Assembly: GCF_049896245.1 (NCBI RefSeq)
Contig: NZ_JAFCTX010000005.1
Location: 114,202-178,201, forward strand
DNA: 64,000 bases
Direction of reading: 5' to 3'
Source of the DNA: Cypionkella sp049896245
GTDB lineage: Bacteria; Pseudomonadota; Alphaproteobacteria; Rhodobacterales; Rhodobacteraceae
Within the stretch, counting starts at the first letter, position 1, and each line of letters begins with the position of its first letter. Below are positions 53,594 through 61,608 of the stretch, in pieces. Below the pieces are notes generated by a model. That model saw nothing but the letters and a program-made list of their open reading frames with translations. It had not been told where the DNA came from and ran no database searches. Position numbers and translations under genes: made by a program.

Positions 53594-54556
53594 TTATGCG
53601 GCGACGCCGTCGTTCTCGGCTTGCTCTTGCAGCCAACGCTCGGCATCCAACGCGGCCATGCAGCCCATTCCGGCAGAGGTGACGGCTTGGCGGTAGATAT
53701 GGTCGGTCAAATCGCCTGCCGCGAAGACGCCCGGAATGGCGGTGCGGGTCGAGCCTGCCCCAATCTGCACATAGCCGCCCTCATGCAGCGGCAGTTGATC
53801 CTTGACCAATTCCGAAGCGGGGGAATGGCCGATGGCGACGAAGAAGCCGTGGCAGGGTACGTCTTTCACTTCTCCGGTTTTCAGATTGCGGGTACGGACC
53901 GCGGTGACAGAAGCCGGGGCGTCGCTGCCCAAGACTTCGGTGACCTCGGAGTTCCACAGCATTTCGATCTTCGGGTGTTTGAACAGACGGTCCTGCATGA
54001 TCTTCTCGGCCCGCAACGTATCGCGGCGGTGGATCAGGGTGACTTTGGTGGCGAAATTGGTCAGGAACAGGGCTTCTTCGACCGCCGTATTACCGCCGCC
54101 GATCACAACAACTTCTTTGCCGCGATAGAAGAAACCGTCGCAAGTGGCGCAGGCCGAGACGCCGAAGCCTTTGAATTTTTCTTCCGACGGCAGACCCAGC
54201 CATTTGGCTTGCGCCCCCGTCGCCAAGATCACCGCATCGGCGGTGTAGGTGGTGCCGCTGTCTGATTGCGCGGTGAACGGGCGGTTTTGCAGATCAAGGC
54301 TGGTGATGTAGTCCGAGATCACTTCCGCCCCCATCGCCTCGGCATGACCCTGCATCCGCACCATCAGATCGGGGCCTTGCACATGGGTGTCACCCGGCCA
54401 GTTTTCCACCTCGGTGGTGATGGTCAACTGCCCGCCGGGTTGCAGACCTTGCACCAGGATCGGCTCCAGCATGGCGCGGGCGGCGTAAACTGCGGCGGTA
54501 TAGCCTGCGGGGCCAGAGCCGATGATCAGAACTTTACTGTGGCGTGTCGTGGTCAT
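53594..54556 (-). CDS. trxB: Thioredoxin-disulfide reductase
   Basis: 320 aa FAD/NADPH enzyme reducing thioredoxin. FAD loop GSGPAGYTAA (about residues 13-22), active-site CATC with Cys136 and Cys139, and NADPH motif GGGNTAVEEA are visible. Start at 54556 begins the conserved MTTTRHSKVLIIG. Divergent from an Lrp regulator that may control it. Confidence 0.96.
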   Translation of the reverse strand: MTTTRHSKVLIIGSGPAGYTAAVYAARAMLEPILVQGLQPGGQLTITTEVENWPGDTHVQGPDLMVRMQGHAEAMGAEVISDYITSLDLQNRPFTAQSDSGTTYTADAVILATGAQAKWLGLPSEEKFKGFGVSACATCDGFFYRGKEVVVIGGGNTAVEEALFLTNFATKVTLIHRRDTLRAEKIMQDRLFKHPKIEMLWNSEVTEVLGSDAPASVTAVRTRNLKTGEVKDVPCHGFFVAIGHSPASELVKDQLPLHEGGYVQIGAGSTRTAIPGVFAAGDLTDHIYRQAVTSAGMGCMAALDAERWLQEQAENDGVAA

Positions 54557-54740
54557 GGCGCATCCCCGGAATCGTGTGACGCTTGATATATGCGTTGCCC
54601 GCGCGCGGGGGAAGGGCTGGCAAACGCAGGACGGAATTGTGCGGAGAGCGGGTGTTTTGCGAAAACATCTTGCGCGGTTGTGAAAGAATGTTGCGCAGCG
54701 CAGGGCACAGGCATAGATACGAGGCAAAAAGGAGGCCCAT

Positions 54741-55241
54741 ATGGCCGGCAGCAAACTCGATCCGATCGACCGCCGAATCTTAGCTGAATTGCAGGCGGAT
54801 GGTCGGATGACCAATGTGGAACTCGCGAGCCGGGTGGGGATTTCAGCACCACCCTGCCTGCGCCGGGTCCGCACGCTGGAGGAGGCGGGCTATATCAAGG
54901 GCTATCACGCCGATATTGATGCGCGCGAAATGGGCTTTGAGGTGCAGGTGTTCGCGATGGTGCGGCTGCAAAGTCAGGCCGAGGCGGATCTGTCAACCTT
55001 TGAGGGCCGCTGCCGCGCGTGGCCATTGGTGCGTGAATGCCATATGCTGAACGGCGAGATTGATTTCATCTTGAAATGCGTGGCCCCCGATCTGTCGAGC
55101 TTTCAGTCTTTTCTGACCGAGCAGCTTTTGAAGGCCGAGAATGTGGCGAATGTGAAAACATCCTTGGTGATCCGCTGTGCCAAGGACGATCCGGGACTGC
55201 CGTTTGATGTGCTGGAAGCGCGGCTGGCCAAGCACGCCTGA
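54741..55241 (+). CDS. Lrp/AsnC family transcriptional regulator
   Basis: 166 aa. An N-terminal helix-turn-helix (LDPIDRRILAELQADGRMTNVELASRVGISAPPCLRRVRTLEEAG, residues 6-50) is followed by a RAM-type ligand-binding domain. AAGGAGG lies 7 nt before the ATG. It is divergent from trxB over a 184-bp intergenic region, a possible control target; that is inference from position. Confidence 0.93.
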   Translation: MAGSKLDPIDRRILAELQADGRMTNVELASRVGISAPPCLRRVRTLEEAGYIKGYHADIDAREMGFEVQVFAMVRLQSQAEADLSTFEGRCRAWPLVRECHMLNGEIDFILKCVAPDLSSFQSFLTEQLLKAENVANVKTSLVIRCAKDDPGLPFDVLEARLAKHA

Positions 55242-55256
55242 ATTGGCAGGAGGGGG

Positions 55257-55302
55257 CGTTTTCTGAAGTCAGAAAACGTGCCGAATTCTGTGACAGAATT
55301 CG
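55257..55302. repeat. Tandem double hairpin, second copy
   Basis: Arms CGTTTTCTGA (55257-55266) / TCAGAAAACG (55269-55278) and CGAATTCTG (55282-55290) / CAGAATTCG (55294-55302). Read on the minus strand it has the same order as the element at 663-709, an EcoRI-like hairpin followed by a T-rich one, with changes that keep the pairing. It lies just after the Lrp gene. Confidence 0.7.
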
Positions 55303-55622
55303 ATCTGCTGGCCAGCGGTCTGCACAAATGTTTAGGCGGCCCCTTGATGGTGTCAGAGAACACCAGGGCCGCCTTAACTGAGCATCATCCGCAGCCCGAC
55401 ATTTGCCGAACTGGTGCGCTGAGGGGGGTGCCTTTGAGGGGTCTTACCACGCCCGCCACCGCCTGTTTTCACAGAGGGACATCTGTAAGGCCAAACATGG
55501 CGGAAACACGCCCTGTTGTCAAAGTTTATTCTTAATTGATATGCAGTTATGACGCGATCTTCATGTCGTTGCCGTTATTGTCCACGCTGCAGGTGCAATG
55601 CAGGCGTTGTGCGCCGAAAATC
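55303..55622. other. Non-coding region with a strong hairpin
   Basis: No convincing coding sequence between the Lrp gene (ends 55241) and the small gene at 55685. It holds a large hairpin, 55334-55374: AGGCGGCCC / GGGCCGCCT outer arms and TGGTGT (55348-55353) / ACACCA (55360-55365) inner arms. On the minus strand a TTGACA -35 element (55522-55517) with a weak -10 CATGTT (55499-55494) would start a transcript running through the hairpin. Confidence 0.4.
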
Positions 55623-55655
55623 AAAAAAAGCCGGGGGTTGTCCCCGGCCTTTTTT
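55623..55655. terminator. Bidirectional intrinsic terminator
   Basis: GCCGGGG (55630-55636) / CCCCGGC (55642-55648) with a 5-nt loop, A-run 55623-55629 on the left and T-run 55650-55655 on the right. It ends the leftward transcript of the small gene at 55685-55843. Confidence 0.93.
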
Positions 55656-55684
55656 ACGAATCGGGCCCAGATTTGGGCGATAGA

Positions 55685-55843
55685 TCAGTGGGCAGCCTGC
55701 GCGCGCGGCTTGGCGGTGGCGGCTTTCAGCGCCACAGCCATTGCCTCGGGGCGGCGGCGTTGGCCGCGTGCCCAAGGCAGGCACACTTGCGGCTCGGCGC
55801 TTGCTGCGATGGCGGATTTCATCCAGCGGCGTTGTTTCTTCAT
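55685..55843 (-). CDS. Small basic protein, 52 aa
   Basis: 52 aa, starting MKKQRRWMKSAIAASAE and rich in Arg, Lys and Ala, with two Trp residues and an LPWARGQRRRP motif. AAGGGACAAGGG precedes the ATG at 55843, and an intrinsic terminator follows 30 bp after the stop, so it has proper expression signals. I recall similar short unnamed proteins with a PWxRGxRR motif in other Rhodobacteraceae, but cannot confirm this here. It lies downstream of pgeF in the same direction. No function is known. Confidence 0.65.
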   Translation of the reverse strand: MKKQRRWMKSAIAASAEPQVCLPWARGQRRRPEAMAVALKAATAKPRAQAAH

Positions 55844-55980
55844 GGCCCTTGTCCCTTGCAGGTTTGTTCATGCGTTGGAGACAATTTGCCGGAAGTTTGC
55901 GGCGGCGGTTGGACCGGAATCGGTGGAGTTTAAGGAGATTTTCAGCGGGTTTGGGCTGAATTGTGGCGCGGGCCGCTGGG

Positions 55981-56730
55981 TTAAAGCCGGATCACCGACA
56001 ACAGGCGGCCGTAATCGGCCTCACCCGCATGGGTGGTGCGGCGATACGAGAAGAATCGTGAGGCGTCTGAGAAGGTGCAGTGCCGGGTCCATTCGGCACG
56101 GCCGACGCCCGCCGCACGCAACCGCCACACCCCATAGCCGGGCAGGTCAAACAGCATCCGGTCGGCTTGGCCTTGAGCGAAGAAGCGGCGGGTCTCAGGA
56201 TCGTCGTCGGTGAAGGCTTCAAAAAATTCGGGGCCAACCTCATAGGCGGATTGACTGATGCAGGGGCCGATCACGGCGGCGATGCGGCCACGAGATGCCC
56301 CCAGCGCCTCCATCGCCACAAGCGTCGCTTCCAGCACACCGTCTTTCGCACCGCGCCAGCCGGCATGGGCGGCGCCAATAACCCCGGCTTTGGCATCGGC
56401 GAACAGCACGGGCTGGCAATCGGCGGTCAGGATCGCAAGGCCGAGTCCCGGCGTGGCGGTGACCATCGCATCGGCTTGTGGGCGGACTCGCAACGGGGCT
56501 GTGATGTGCAGGGCATCGGGCGAATGGACTTGGTGGACGGAAACGAGGTGATCGGCGGCCAGATCCAGTGCCTCGGCGACGCGGGCACGGTTGATCGCCA
56601 CGGCGTCGGCTTGGTCGGTCGATCCGGTGCCACAGTTCAGCCCGGCGAAAATCCCGGAAGAGGCCCCGCCCTTACGGGTGAAAAACCCGTGGCGGGGGGT
56701 AAGGGCATCGGAGGTGATGATTTCAAGCAT
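55981..56730 (-). CDS. pgeF: Peptidoglycan editing factor PgeF
   Basis: 249 aa multicopper-oxidase-like (DUF152, YfiH) protein. GAAHAGWRG, the Cys in GPCISQSAYEVG, and FFSYRRTTHAGEADYGRLLSVI near the end are family signatures with the metal-binding His and Cys. PgeF proteins remove misincorporated amino acids from peptidoglycan precursors. The start overlaps the MidA-like stop by one base, in an lgt-midA-pgeF operon. Confidence 0.92.
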   Translation of the reverse strand: MLEIITSDALTPRHGFFTRKGGASSGIFAGLNCGTGSTDQADAVAINRARVAEALDLAADHLVSVHQVHSPDALHITAPLRVRPQADAMVTATPGLGLAILTADCQPVLFADAKAGVIGAAHAGWRGAKDGVLEATLVAMEALGASRGRIAAVIGPCISQSAYEVGPEFFEAFTDDDPETRRFFAQGQADRMLFDLPGYGVWRLRAAGVGRAEWTRHCTFSDASRFFSYRRTTHAGEADYGRLLSVIRL

Positions 56731-57779
56731 CAGGCGAATCCGGGGGGCTTGGGGGCGTGAGAGGGGGTGATGGCGAGGGCTTTGAACAACCTTCCCATTT
56801 CCTCGGGCGCGGTCAAGCGGTGCGTGGCGGCATTGTGCTGGACAAGGGCATCTCCGGTCAGTTTTAACCCCAGTTGGACGGCGCGCTGGTGGATGCCAAG
56901 CGCGGTCAGAAGCTGGCCTTGCGTGGTGTAGGCATGGGATGTGCAGGCCGCAGCGAGGGCGGCAAAATCGACATGGGCGGTCAGATCGGCTTCGCCGGGT
57001 TGCGCTATGGGATCGGTGAAGCTATGCGCCTTCAGCGCTTGGAACGTGTCGCCGCGTGAGGTCCAATCGCCGTAGTCGAGGATCAGGGCCGCGCCACCGT
57101 GGGTTTCAATTTGGGCGGCGATGGTCTGCATGATCGGGGCAGCGGCAGGGCAGATTTCGACGATATCGCCGGGTTTGGTGTCGGCAAGGCGATGGTCCAG
57201 CGGGGAAATTTGGCTGGGGGGGGATTTACCGAGGCTCAGGCGGTGGTTTGTGACGCCGATCAGGGTTTCCTCCCAGCCTTGGCCGTGCCTTGTGAATTGC
57301 CGGATCGGCAGGGCGTCGAAGAATTCATTGGCGAGCAGGTAGAGCGGAGTTTCACCGAGCGTGAGCTGGTCGGCCCATTGCACTGGATAATCGCCCAGAG
57401 TGGCGCGCTGGCGGGCGCGCAGGGTGGCGGAGGCTTCCACCAGCAGCACCTGCGCTGCGGCGTGGAAGCCCGCAACGCGCTTGGTGGCGCGCAAAACATC
57501 GGCCATCAGGGTGCCACGACCGGGGCCGAGTTCGGCGAGGGTGAAGCGGGCAGGCGCGCCTTGGTCGAGCCAAGTTTGCGCAAGGCAGAGGCCCAGAAGT
57601 TCGCCAAACATCTGGCTGATCTCGGGCGCGGTGGTGAAATCGCCAGCAGCGCCGAACGGGTCACGGGTGGAATAATAGCCGTATTCGGGATGCAGCAGAC
57701 ATTCGGCCATATAATCGGCGAGGGTGATTGGGCCTGTCGCCTGAATACGCCGGATCAGCAGTTCGGCGATGGGGGTCAT
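56730..57779 (-). CDS. MidA/NDUFAF7 family SAM-dependent methyltransferase
   Basis: 349 aa of the PF02636 family. The N-terminal PITLADYMAECLLHPEYGYYSTRDPFGAAGDFTTAPEISQMFGELLG is diagnostic, with the SAM loop LAELGPGRGTLMADVLR (about residues 80-97). The mitochondrial homologue methylates an arginine of complex I subunit NDUFS2; a bacterial arginine methyltransferase role is likely by homology. It overlaps lgt by 4 bp and pgeF by one base. Confidence 0.92.
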   Translation of the reverse strand: MTPIAELLIRRIQATGPITLADYMAECLLHPEYGYYSTRDPFGAAGDFTTAPEISQMFGELLGLCLAQTWLDQGAPARFTLAELGPGRGTLMADVLRATKRVAGFHAAAQVLLVEASATLRARQRATLGDYPVQWADQLTLGETPLYLLANEFFDALPIRQFTRHGQGWEETLIGVTNHRLSLGKSPPSQISPLDHRLADTKPGDIVEICPAAAPIMQTIAAQIETHGGAALILDYGDWTSRGDTFQALKAHSFTDPIAQPGEADLTAHVDFAALAAACTSHAYTTQGQLLTALGIHQRAVQLGLKLTGDALVQHNAATHRLTAPEEMGRLFKALAITPSHAPKPPGFA

Positions 57780-58666
57780 GCGGGGTTTGCTGGGGTGGGT
57801 TTGGCTTTGGCGATGAACCAGATGCCCGCGGCGATCATCGGCAGGGTCAGGATTTGCCCCATGGTCAGACCGTATCCTGCGGCATGCAGCGCAAGGCCGA
57901 GCGGGTTGCCCTCCGAGACGAATTGCGCGTCGGGTTGGCGGACGAATTCGACCAGAAAGCGCGCGATGCCGTAGCCTGCGAAGAACAGGCCCGCGATTTT
58001 GCCCGGTGTTTTCAGCCAGCCGCGCCGCCAGATCAGATAGCTGAGGACGACCAACAGCAGCATGCCTTCCAATGCGGCCTCGTAAAGCTGGCTGGGGTGG
58101 CGGGCGCAGATGGTCAGCACGCCCTCGCAGGTTTGCGCGGCCTCACCCGGAAAGGCGACGCCCCAGGGCAGATCGGTGGGGCGGCCCCAAAGCTCGGCAT
58201 TCACGAAATTGGCCAAGCGGCCCAGCAGCAGGCCGATCGGCGCTACGGCGGCCATCAGATCGGCCAGCGGCAGCATCGCGATTTTCTCGCGCTTGCAGAA
58301 CCAGATGCCCGCGATGGCGACACCAAGGAAGCCACCGTGGAACGACATACCTCCCTCCCACACCCGCAGGATTTGCAACGGGTTTTGTAAGAAATGGTCG
58401 GGTTGGTAGAAGATCACATAGCCCAAGCGCCCGCCGAGGATGACGCCGAAGATCACCCAAGTCAGCAGGCGTTCGACCGCCTCAGCCGTCAGAGGCGGCG
58501 GGCCGGACCACAGACGGGGCGTGTTGATCATCCACACGATCAGCTTCCAGCCCGCCAAAAGCCCGACGATATAGGCCAAAGCATACCAGCGCAGGGTCAG
58601 CGTCATCGGCCCCAGCGGGATCGAGAAGATATCGGGCGACAGGTTCGGGAAGGGGATATAGGACAT
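57776..58666 (-). CDS. lgt: Phosphatidylglycerol-prolipoprotein diacylglyceryl transferase
   Basis: 296 aa integral membrane enzyme attaching diacylglycerol to the lipobox Cys of prolipoproteins. GGRLGYVIFY, SFHGGFLGVA, the signature LGRLANFVNAELWGRPTDLPWG and HPSQLYEAALEG are visible, with about seven membrane spans. First gene of the operon. The SPOR lipoprotein encoded at 6187-7071 is a likely substrate. Confidence 0.96.
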   Translation of the reverse strand: MSYIPFPNLSPDIFSIPLGPMTLTLRWYALAYIVGLLAGWKLIVWMINTPRLWSGPPPLTAEAVERLLTWVIFGVILGGRLGYVIFYQPDHFLQNPLQILRVWEGGMSFHGGFLGVAIAGIWFCKREKIAMLPLADLMAAVAPIGLLLGRLANFVNAELWGRPTDLPWGVAFPGEAAQTCEGVLTICARHPSQLYEAALEGMLLLVVLSYLIWRRGWLKTPGKIAGLFFAGYGIARFLVEFVRQPDAQFVSEGNPLGLALHAAGYGLTMGQILTLPMIAAGIWFIAKAKPTPANPA

Positions 58667-58798
58667 GGGGCTTCCTGCGATTTCCCCCGCGTTGTCGGCA
58701 AGCGGCGGGGCGATGTCAACGTGGGATTGCGGCAGATCGCCATCTTGTGCGCAGGCCTTTGGCGGATCATATAAGACTTAATCGAAAGGAGGCCCCAG

Positions 58799-59044
58799 AT
58801 GACGGCCGGAAACAAATTCTTCGACGATATGTCAAAGCTGATGACCAATGCGATGGGCGTGGCACAGGGTGCCAAATCCGAAGCCGAAACCGCGATGAAG
58901 GGCTTTGTGGATCGCTGGCTGGCGGATCGCGATTTCGTCACCCGCGAGGAATTCGACGCGGTGCGCCTGATGGCGCAAAAAGCCCGTGAGGAGAACGTGG
59001 CACTGGCGGCGCGGCTTGCGGTGCTTGAGGCCAAGCAAGGATGA
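58799..59044 (+). CDS. ubiK: Ubiquinone biosynthesis accessory factor UbiK
   Basis: 81 aa BMFP-domain protein (COG2960). NKFFDDMSKLMTNAMGVAQGAKSEAE and the C-terminal coiled coil VTREEFDAVRLMAQKAREENVALAARLAVLEAKQ are typical. UbiK supports the ubiquinone-synthesis complex. AAAGGAGG precedes the ATG. Divergent from lgt. It is the last host gene before the tRNA fragment. Confidence 0.93.
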   Translation: MTAGNKFFDDMSKLMTNAMGVAQGAKSEAETAMKGFVDRWLADRDFVTREEFDAVRLMAQKAREENVALAARLAVLEAKQG

Positions 59045-59163
59045 GCTGCCCCGCGCGGCTTGCGAGGGCAACCACCGCAAGCCGCACCACACCTGCATGA
59101 CCTGCGACTGATGGGGCAAAGTGATCTCAGAATCAGACGTGATCTGAACTTATAGGCATGGGG

Positions 59164-59228
59164 CCACAACATGTTGTGGAAAAATCCCTCAAATGTCGCG
59201 ATGGGCACAAGTGCTTCCCAGCGGGGAA
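59164..59228. repeat. Spacing-conserved palindromic element, copy B
   Basis: CCACAACATGTTGTGG (59164-59179) is a perfect palindrome, followed by GCACAAGT (59205-59212) and TTCCCaGCgGGGAA (59215-59228), at the same spacing as copy A at 53410-53474. The rest of 59045-59376 has no gene that I can support. Confidence 0.6.
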
Positions 59229-59376
59229 TGAAACTGCCGCTGATGGACATCCCTGCAAACTGCGATGCCCCCGCAAAAACAAAGGCCACGCCAGACACCC
59301 TGCCCACCCACCCGAGCCGTTTCACAAACCAAAACGCCCACCGAAAGGCAGGCCATTTTGCTTTGGTTTAGAAATT

Positions 59377-59423
59377 TGGTGGAGCCAGGGAGGATCGAAC
59401 TCCCGACCTCTTGAATGCCATTC
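59377..59423 (-). tRNA. 3' fragment of tRNA-Ala(GGC), probable attachment site
   Basis: On the minus strand this is the anticodon loop ATGGCAT (anticodon GGC), the 3' anticodon arm TCAAG, the variable loop, the T arm GGGAG-TTCGATC-CTCCC, and the acceptor strand TGGCTCC-A-CCA. The 5' half (acceptor, D arm, 5' anticodon stem) is missing: beyond 59423 the sequence departs from what the stem requires. Such 3' fragments are left by integrases that use a tRNA 3' end as attB. It cannot fold as a functional tRNA. Confidence 0.85.
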
Positions 59424-59548
59424 TCACATTCTGCGTTTCACAGGGTCTCTTGGGCTTGCATGGAGTTGCACTAAACTGTTGATAATTATGTATATTGTAT
59501 CATATGGCCACATCGCCTATCTTAGCGTTTCAGTGATTGGTGATGACT

Positions 59549-59580
59549 CGGTGATGACTCGCAACGGCGAGTCATCACCG
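59549..59580. repeat. 14-bp perfect inverted repeat ahead of the integrase remnant
   Basis: CGGTGATGACTCGC (59549-59562) and GCGAGTCATCACCG (59567-59580) with loop AACG. The left arm is preceded by a direct repeat of TGATGACTCG (59541-59550). Position suggests an integrase or excisionase site, or a regulatory stem-loop. Confidence 0.7.
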
Positions 59581-59602
59581 AAGCCCTCGAAAGGAACGCG
59601 AA

Positions 59603-59767
59603 ATGCCCAGCATGAAGTTGTCTCGCAAGTCCATCAGCGGTCTGTCCGTCCCGGCAAAACCGGAGACTTGGTGGGACTCCGATCTGGCTGGCTTTGGGCT
59701 GGCAGTTCGTCCGACAGGCAGCCAAAGTTGGGTTGTCCAATATCGGCCCGGCTCTGGTGGCCTATGA
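59603..59767 (+). pseudogene. Tyrosine integrase, N-terminal remnant
   Basis: 54 codons starting at an ATG with AAGGA upstream. WWDSDLAGFGLAVRPTGSQSWVVQYRPGSGG is the arm-type DNA-binding domain found at the N-terminus of P4-like phage and island integrases, which are normally about 400 aa. It stops at TGA 59765-59767 just after the junction, where the next sequence is a helicase in another frame. The catalytic domain is missing, so the island can no longer excise by itself. Confidence 0.85.
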
Positions 59768-61592
59768 CACGCTTTATGGTTTCAACCCGATCTTCGTTCT
59801 GGAACTGACGGCAACGCCCAAGGACGTGGCGGCGCGTGGTGCCCCTATGCCGCGCCCAGCGCGGTATGCGAACCTCTTGGTGGAAGTCACCGGGCGAGAG
59901 TTACACGCGGAAGACATGATCAAAATGCCGCTGAATCTCGACGCGCGGCATGGGACAGATTGGCATGCGACACTGACAGCGGCGCTTTCCACGCTGAACA
60001 CGTTGCAGGTGGCGGCTGATGCCTACAGGGCCGAAAAGGGCGACCTGACCTATATCCGCCCTATCATGCTGGTGCAGGTAGAGCGGACCGGGAAAGACCA
60101 ACGCGACGGTGTGCATATACACGCCCAAGACGTGCGGGAATGGCTGTTGCAGGCTGGGCTTGATGATGCAGCGGTGGCTATCAAGACGGCGGAACAGAAC
60201 GACCTGAGCCAAGCGGAGAACCAAGACCTGCTTTCGACAACGAACCGGGTGCGGGTGATCGTGACCAAGGCGGCGCTGCAAGAGGGCTGGGACTGCCCCT
60301 TTGCCTATGTGCTGTGCTCGCTCGCGGCGGCGTCCAACCTATCGGCCATGACGCAGCTTGTGGGCCGTGTGCTTCGGCAACCGCATGCGCTGAAGACCGG
60401 CAACCCCCTTCTCGACGAATGCTATGTGGTGACACACCACGCGGGCACGGAAGGAGTGGTGCGGGCGATCAAGGACGGGCTGGAAAAAGATGGGCTGGCC
60501 GATCTGGTGCTGACTGTGGCGCAAGGTGGCCCGGTAGGCGGGGCAGGTATACCGCGCCCTGTTCAACGTCGCCCAGACTTCAAGACGGTCGAAATCTATC
60601 TGCCCAAGGTCTTGAGGGCCGATGGGCCTGTGATGCGCGACCTCGATTATGAAACGGACCTTCTGTCGGTTATCGACTGGCGCGGCTATGACCCGTCTGC
60701 GATGGCCAAGACGTTGCCGGAGAACCCGAAGGAAGTTGCATCCCAGCTTCAGCGCATCAGCTTGACCACGGCAGGCGAAGAGCACTTTGCCGGTGAGACG
60801 GTGGCGAAGGGGCTAGAGGCGCTACGCTTTGACCCAGCCTATGCGGTGCGGGTCATTTCTGATCTAGTGCCCAACCCTTTTGTGGCGCGTGAGATTGTCG
60901 AAAAGGTCCTAGCCGTTCTAAGGCAGCGCGGATTTGACGACGCCAAGATCGGAGCGGCTTCGGGTTTGATCGTTGATGAACTGCGCAAGGCGCTCGACAA
61001 GGAGCGAGACTCGCGGGCTGAGGCGCTGTTCAGGGCTGAGGTGGCGGCGGGGACGATCCAATTCCGCTTGCGTATCGACGGTCAAAAGAATTGGCAAATG
61101 CCGCACGTTATCCAAACGACAGAGGCGGCAGGTTCGCCGCACTTGACTGGGGGTGATGGTGCGGCCCTACGGCGAAGCCTGTTCTCGCCAGTCTATCGTG
61201 CCGAGTTGAACGAGGAAGAGCGTGGCGTTGCCGTCCACCTTGACGGAGAAGCGGCTGTAAAGTGGTGGCACAGAAACGTCGCTCGCGCGGACTACGGGCT
61301 TCAGGGCTGGAAACGTGGTCGCATCTATCCCGACTTCATTTTCGCAACTGGGGGCAATGCTGGCAAGGGCCGGGTGGTTGTTCTGGAAACGAAGGGCGAT
61401 CACCTTCAGAATCCCGACACAGATTACAAGCAGGCCGTCCTGTCCTTCCTGACCACGAGTTTTTCGTGGGACAATGCCGTGCCTGCCGGTCAGCTTCAAA
61501 TTGAGATAACAGGCGAGACGGTCGAATGTGCGCTTGTTCTCATGCAGGACATTCCGACGAAACTGCCTGACCTGATCGGGCCGGATGAATAA
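59694..61592 (+). pseudogene. Type III restriction Res-subunit helicase/nuclease, 5'-truncated
   Basis: The frame is open from 59694, but the first 22 codons are integrase DNA read out of frame; recognisable helicase sequence begins near 59770 with FVLELTATPKD (motif III). Walker A and the DEAH box are lost. Motif V (VTKAALQEGWDCPFAYVLCSL) and VI (QLVGRVLRQP) are present. The C-terminus has a PD-(D/E)xK nuclease core: PDFIFA ... VVLETKGDHL. The remaining 600 codons have no stop, so the deletion is recent or the fragment is still translated. No mod (methylase) gene is in the window. It ends 16 bp from the convergent DUF262 gene. Confidence 0.82.
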
Positions 61593-61608
61593 TTAGAGGA
61601 ATGAACTT

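Noticed and set aside
55440..55490. Tryptophan-attenuation leader peptide on the minus strand (ending RRWRAW)
   Set aside because: The 12-codon frame has no ribosome-binding site, and no trp biosynthetic gene lies downstream; the next gene is on the other strand.
55278..55535. 85-codon open frame after the Lrp gene
   Set aside because: It begins inside the double hairpin and runs through the large hairpin, without a ribosome-binding site or recognisable protein features.
59158..59808. 216-codon open frame across the tRNA-Ala fragment
   Set aside because: It reads through the tRNA fragment, the inverted repeat and the integrase start in the wrong frame.
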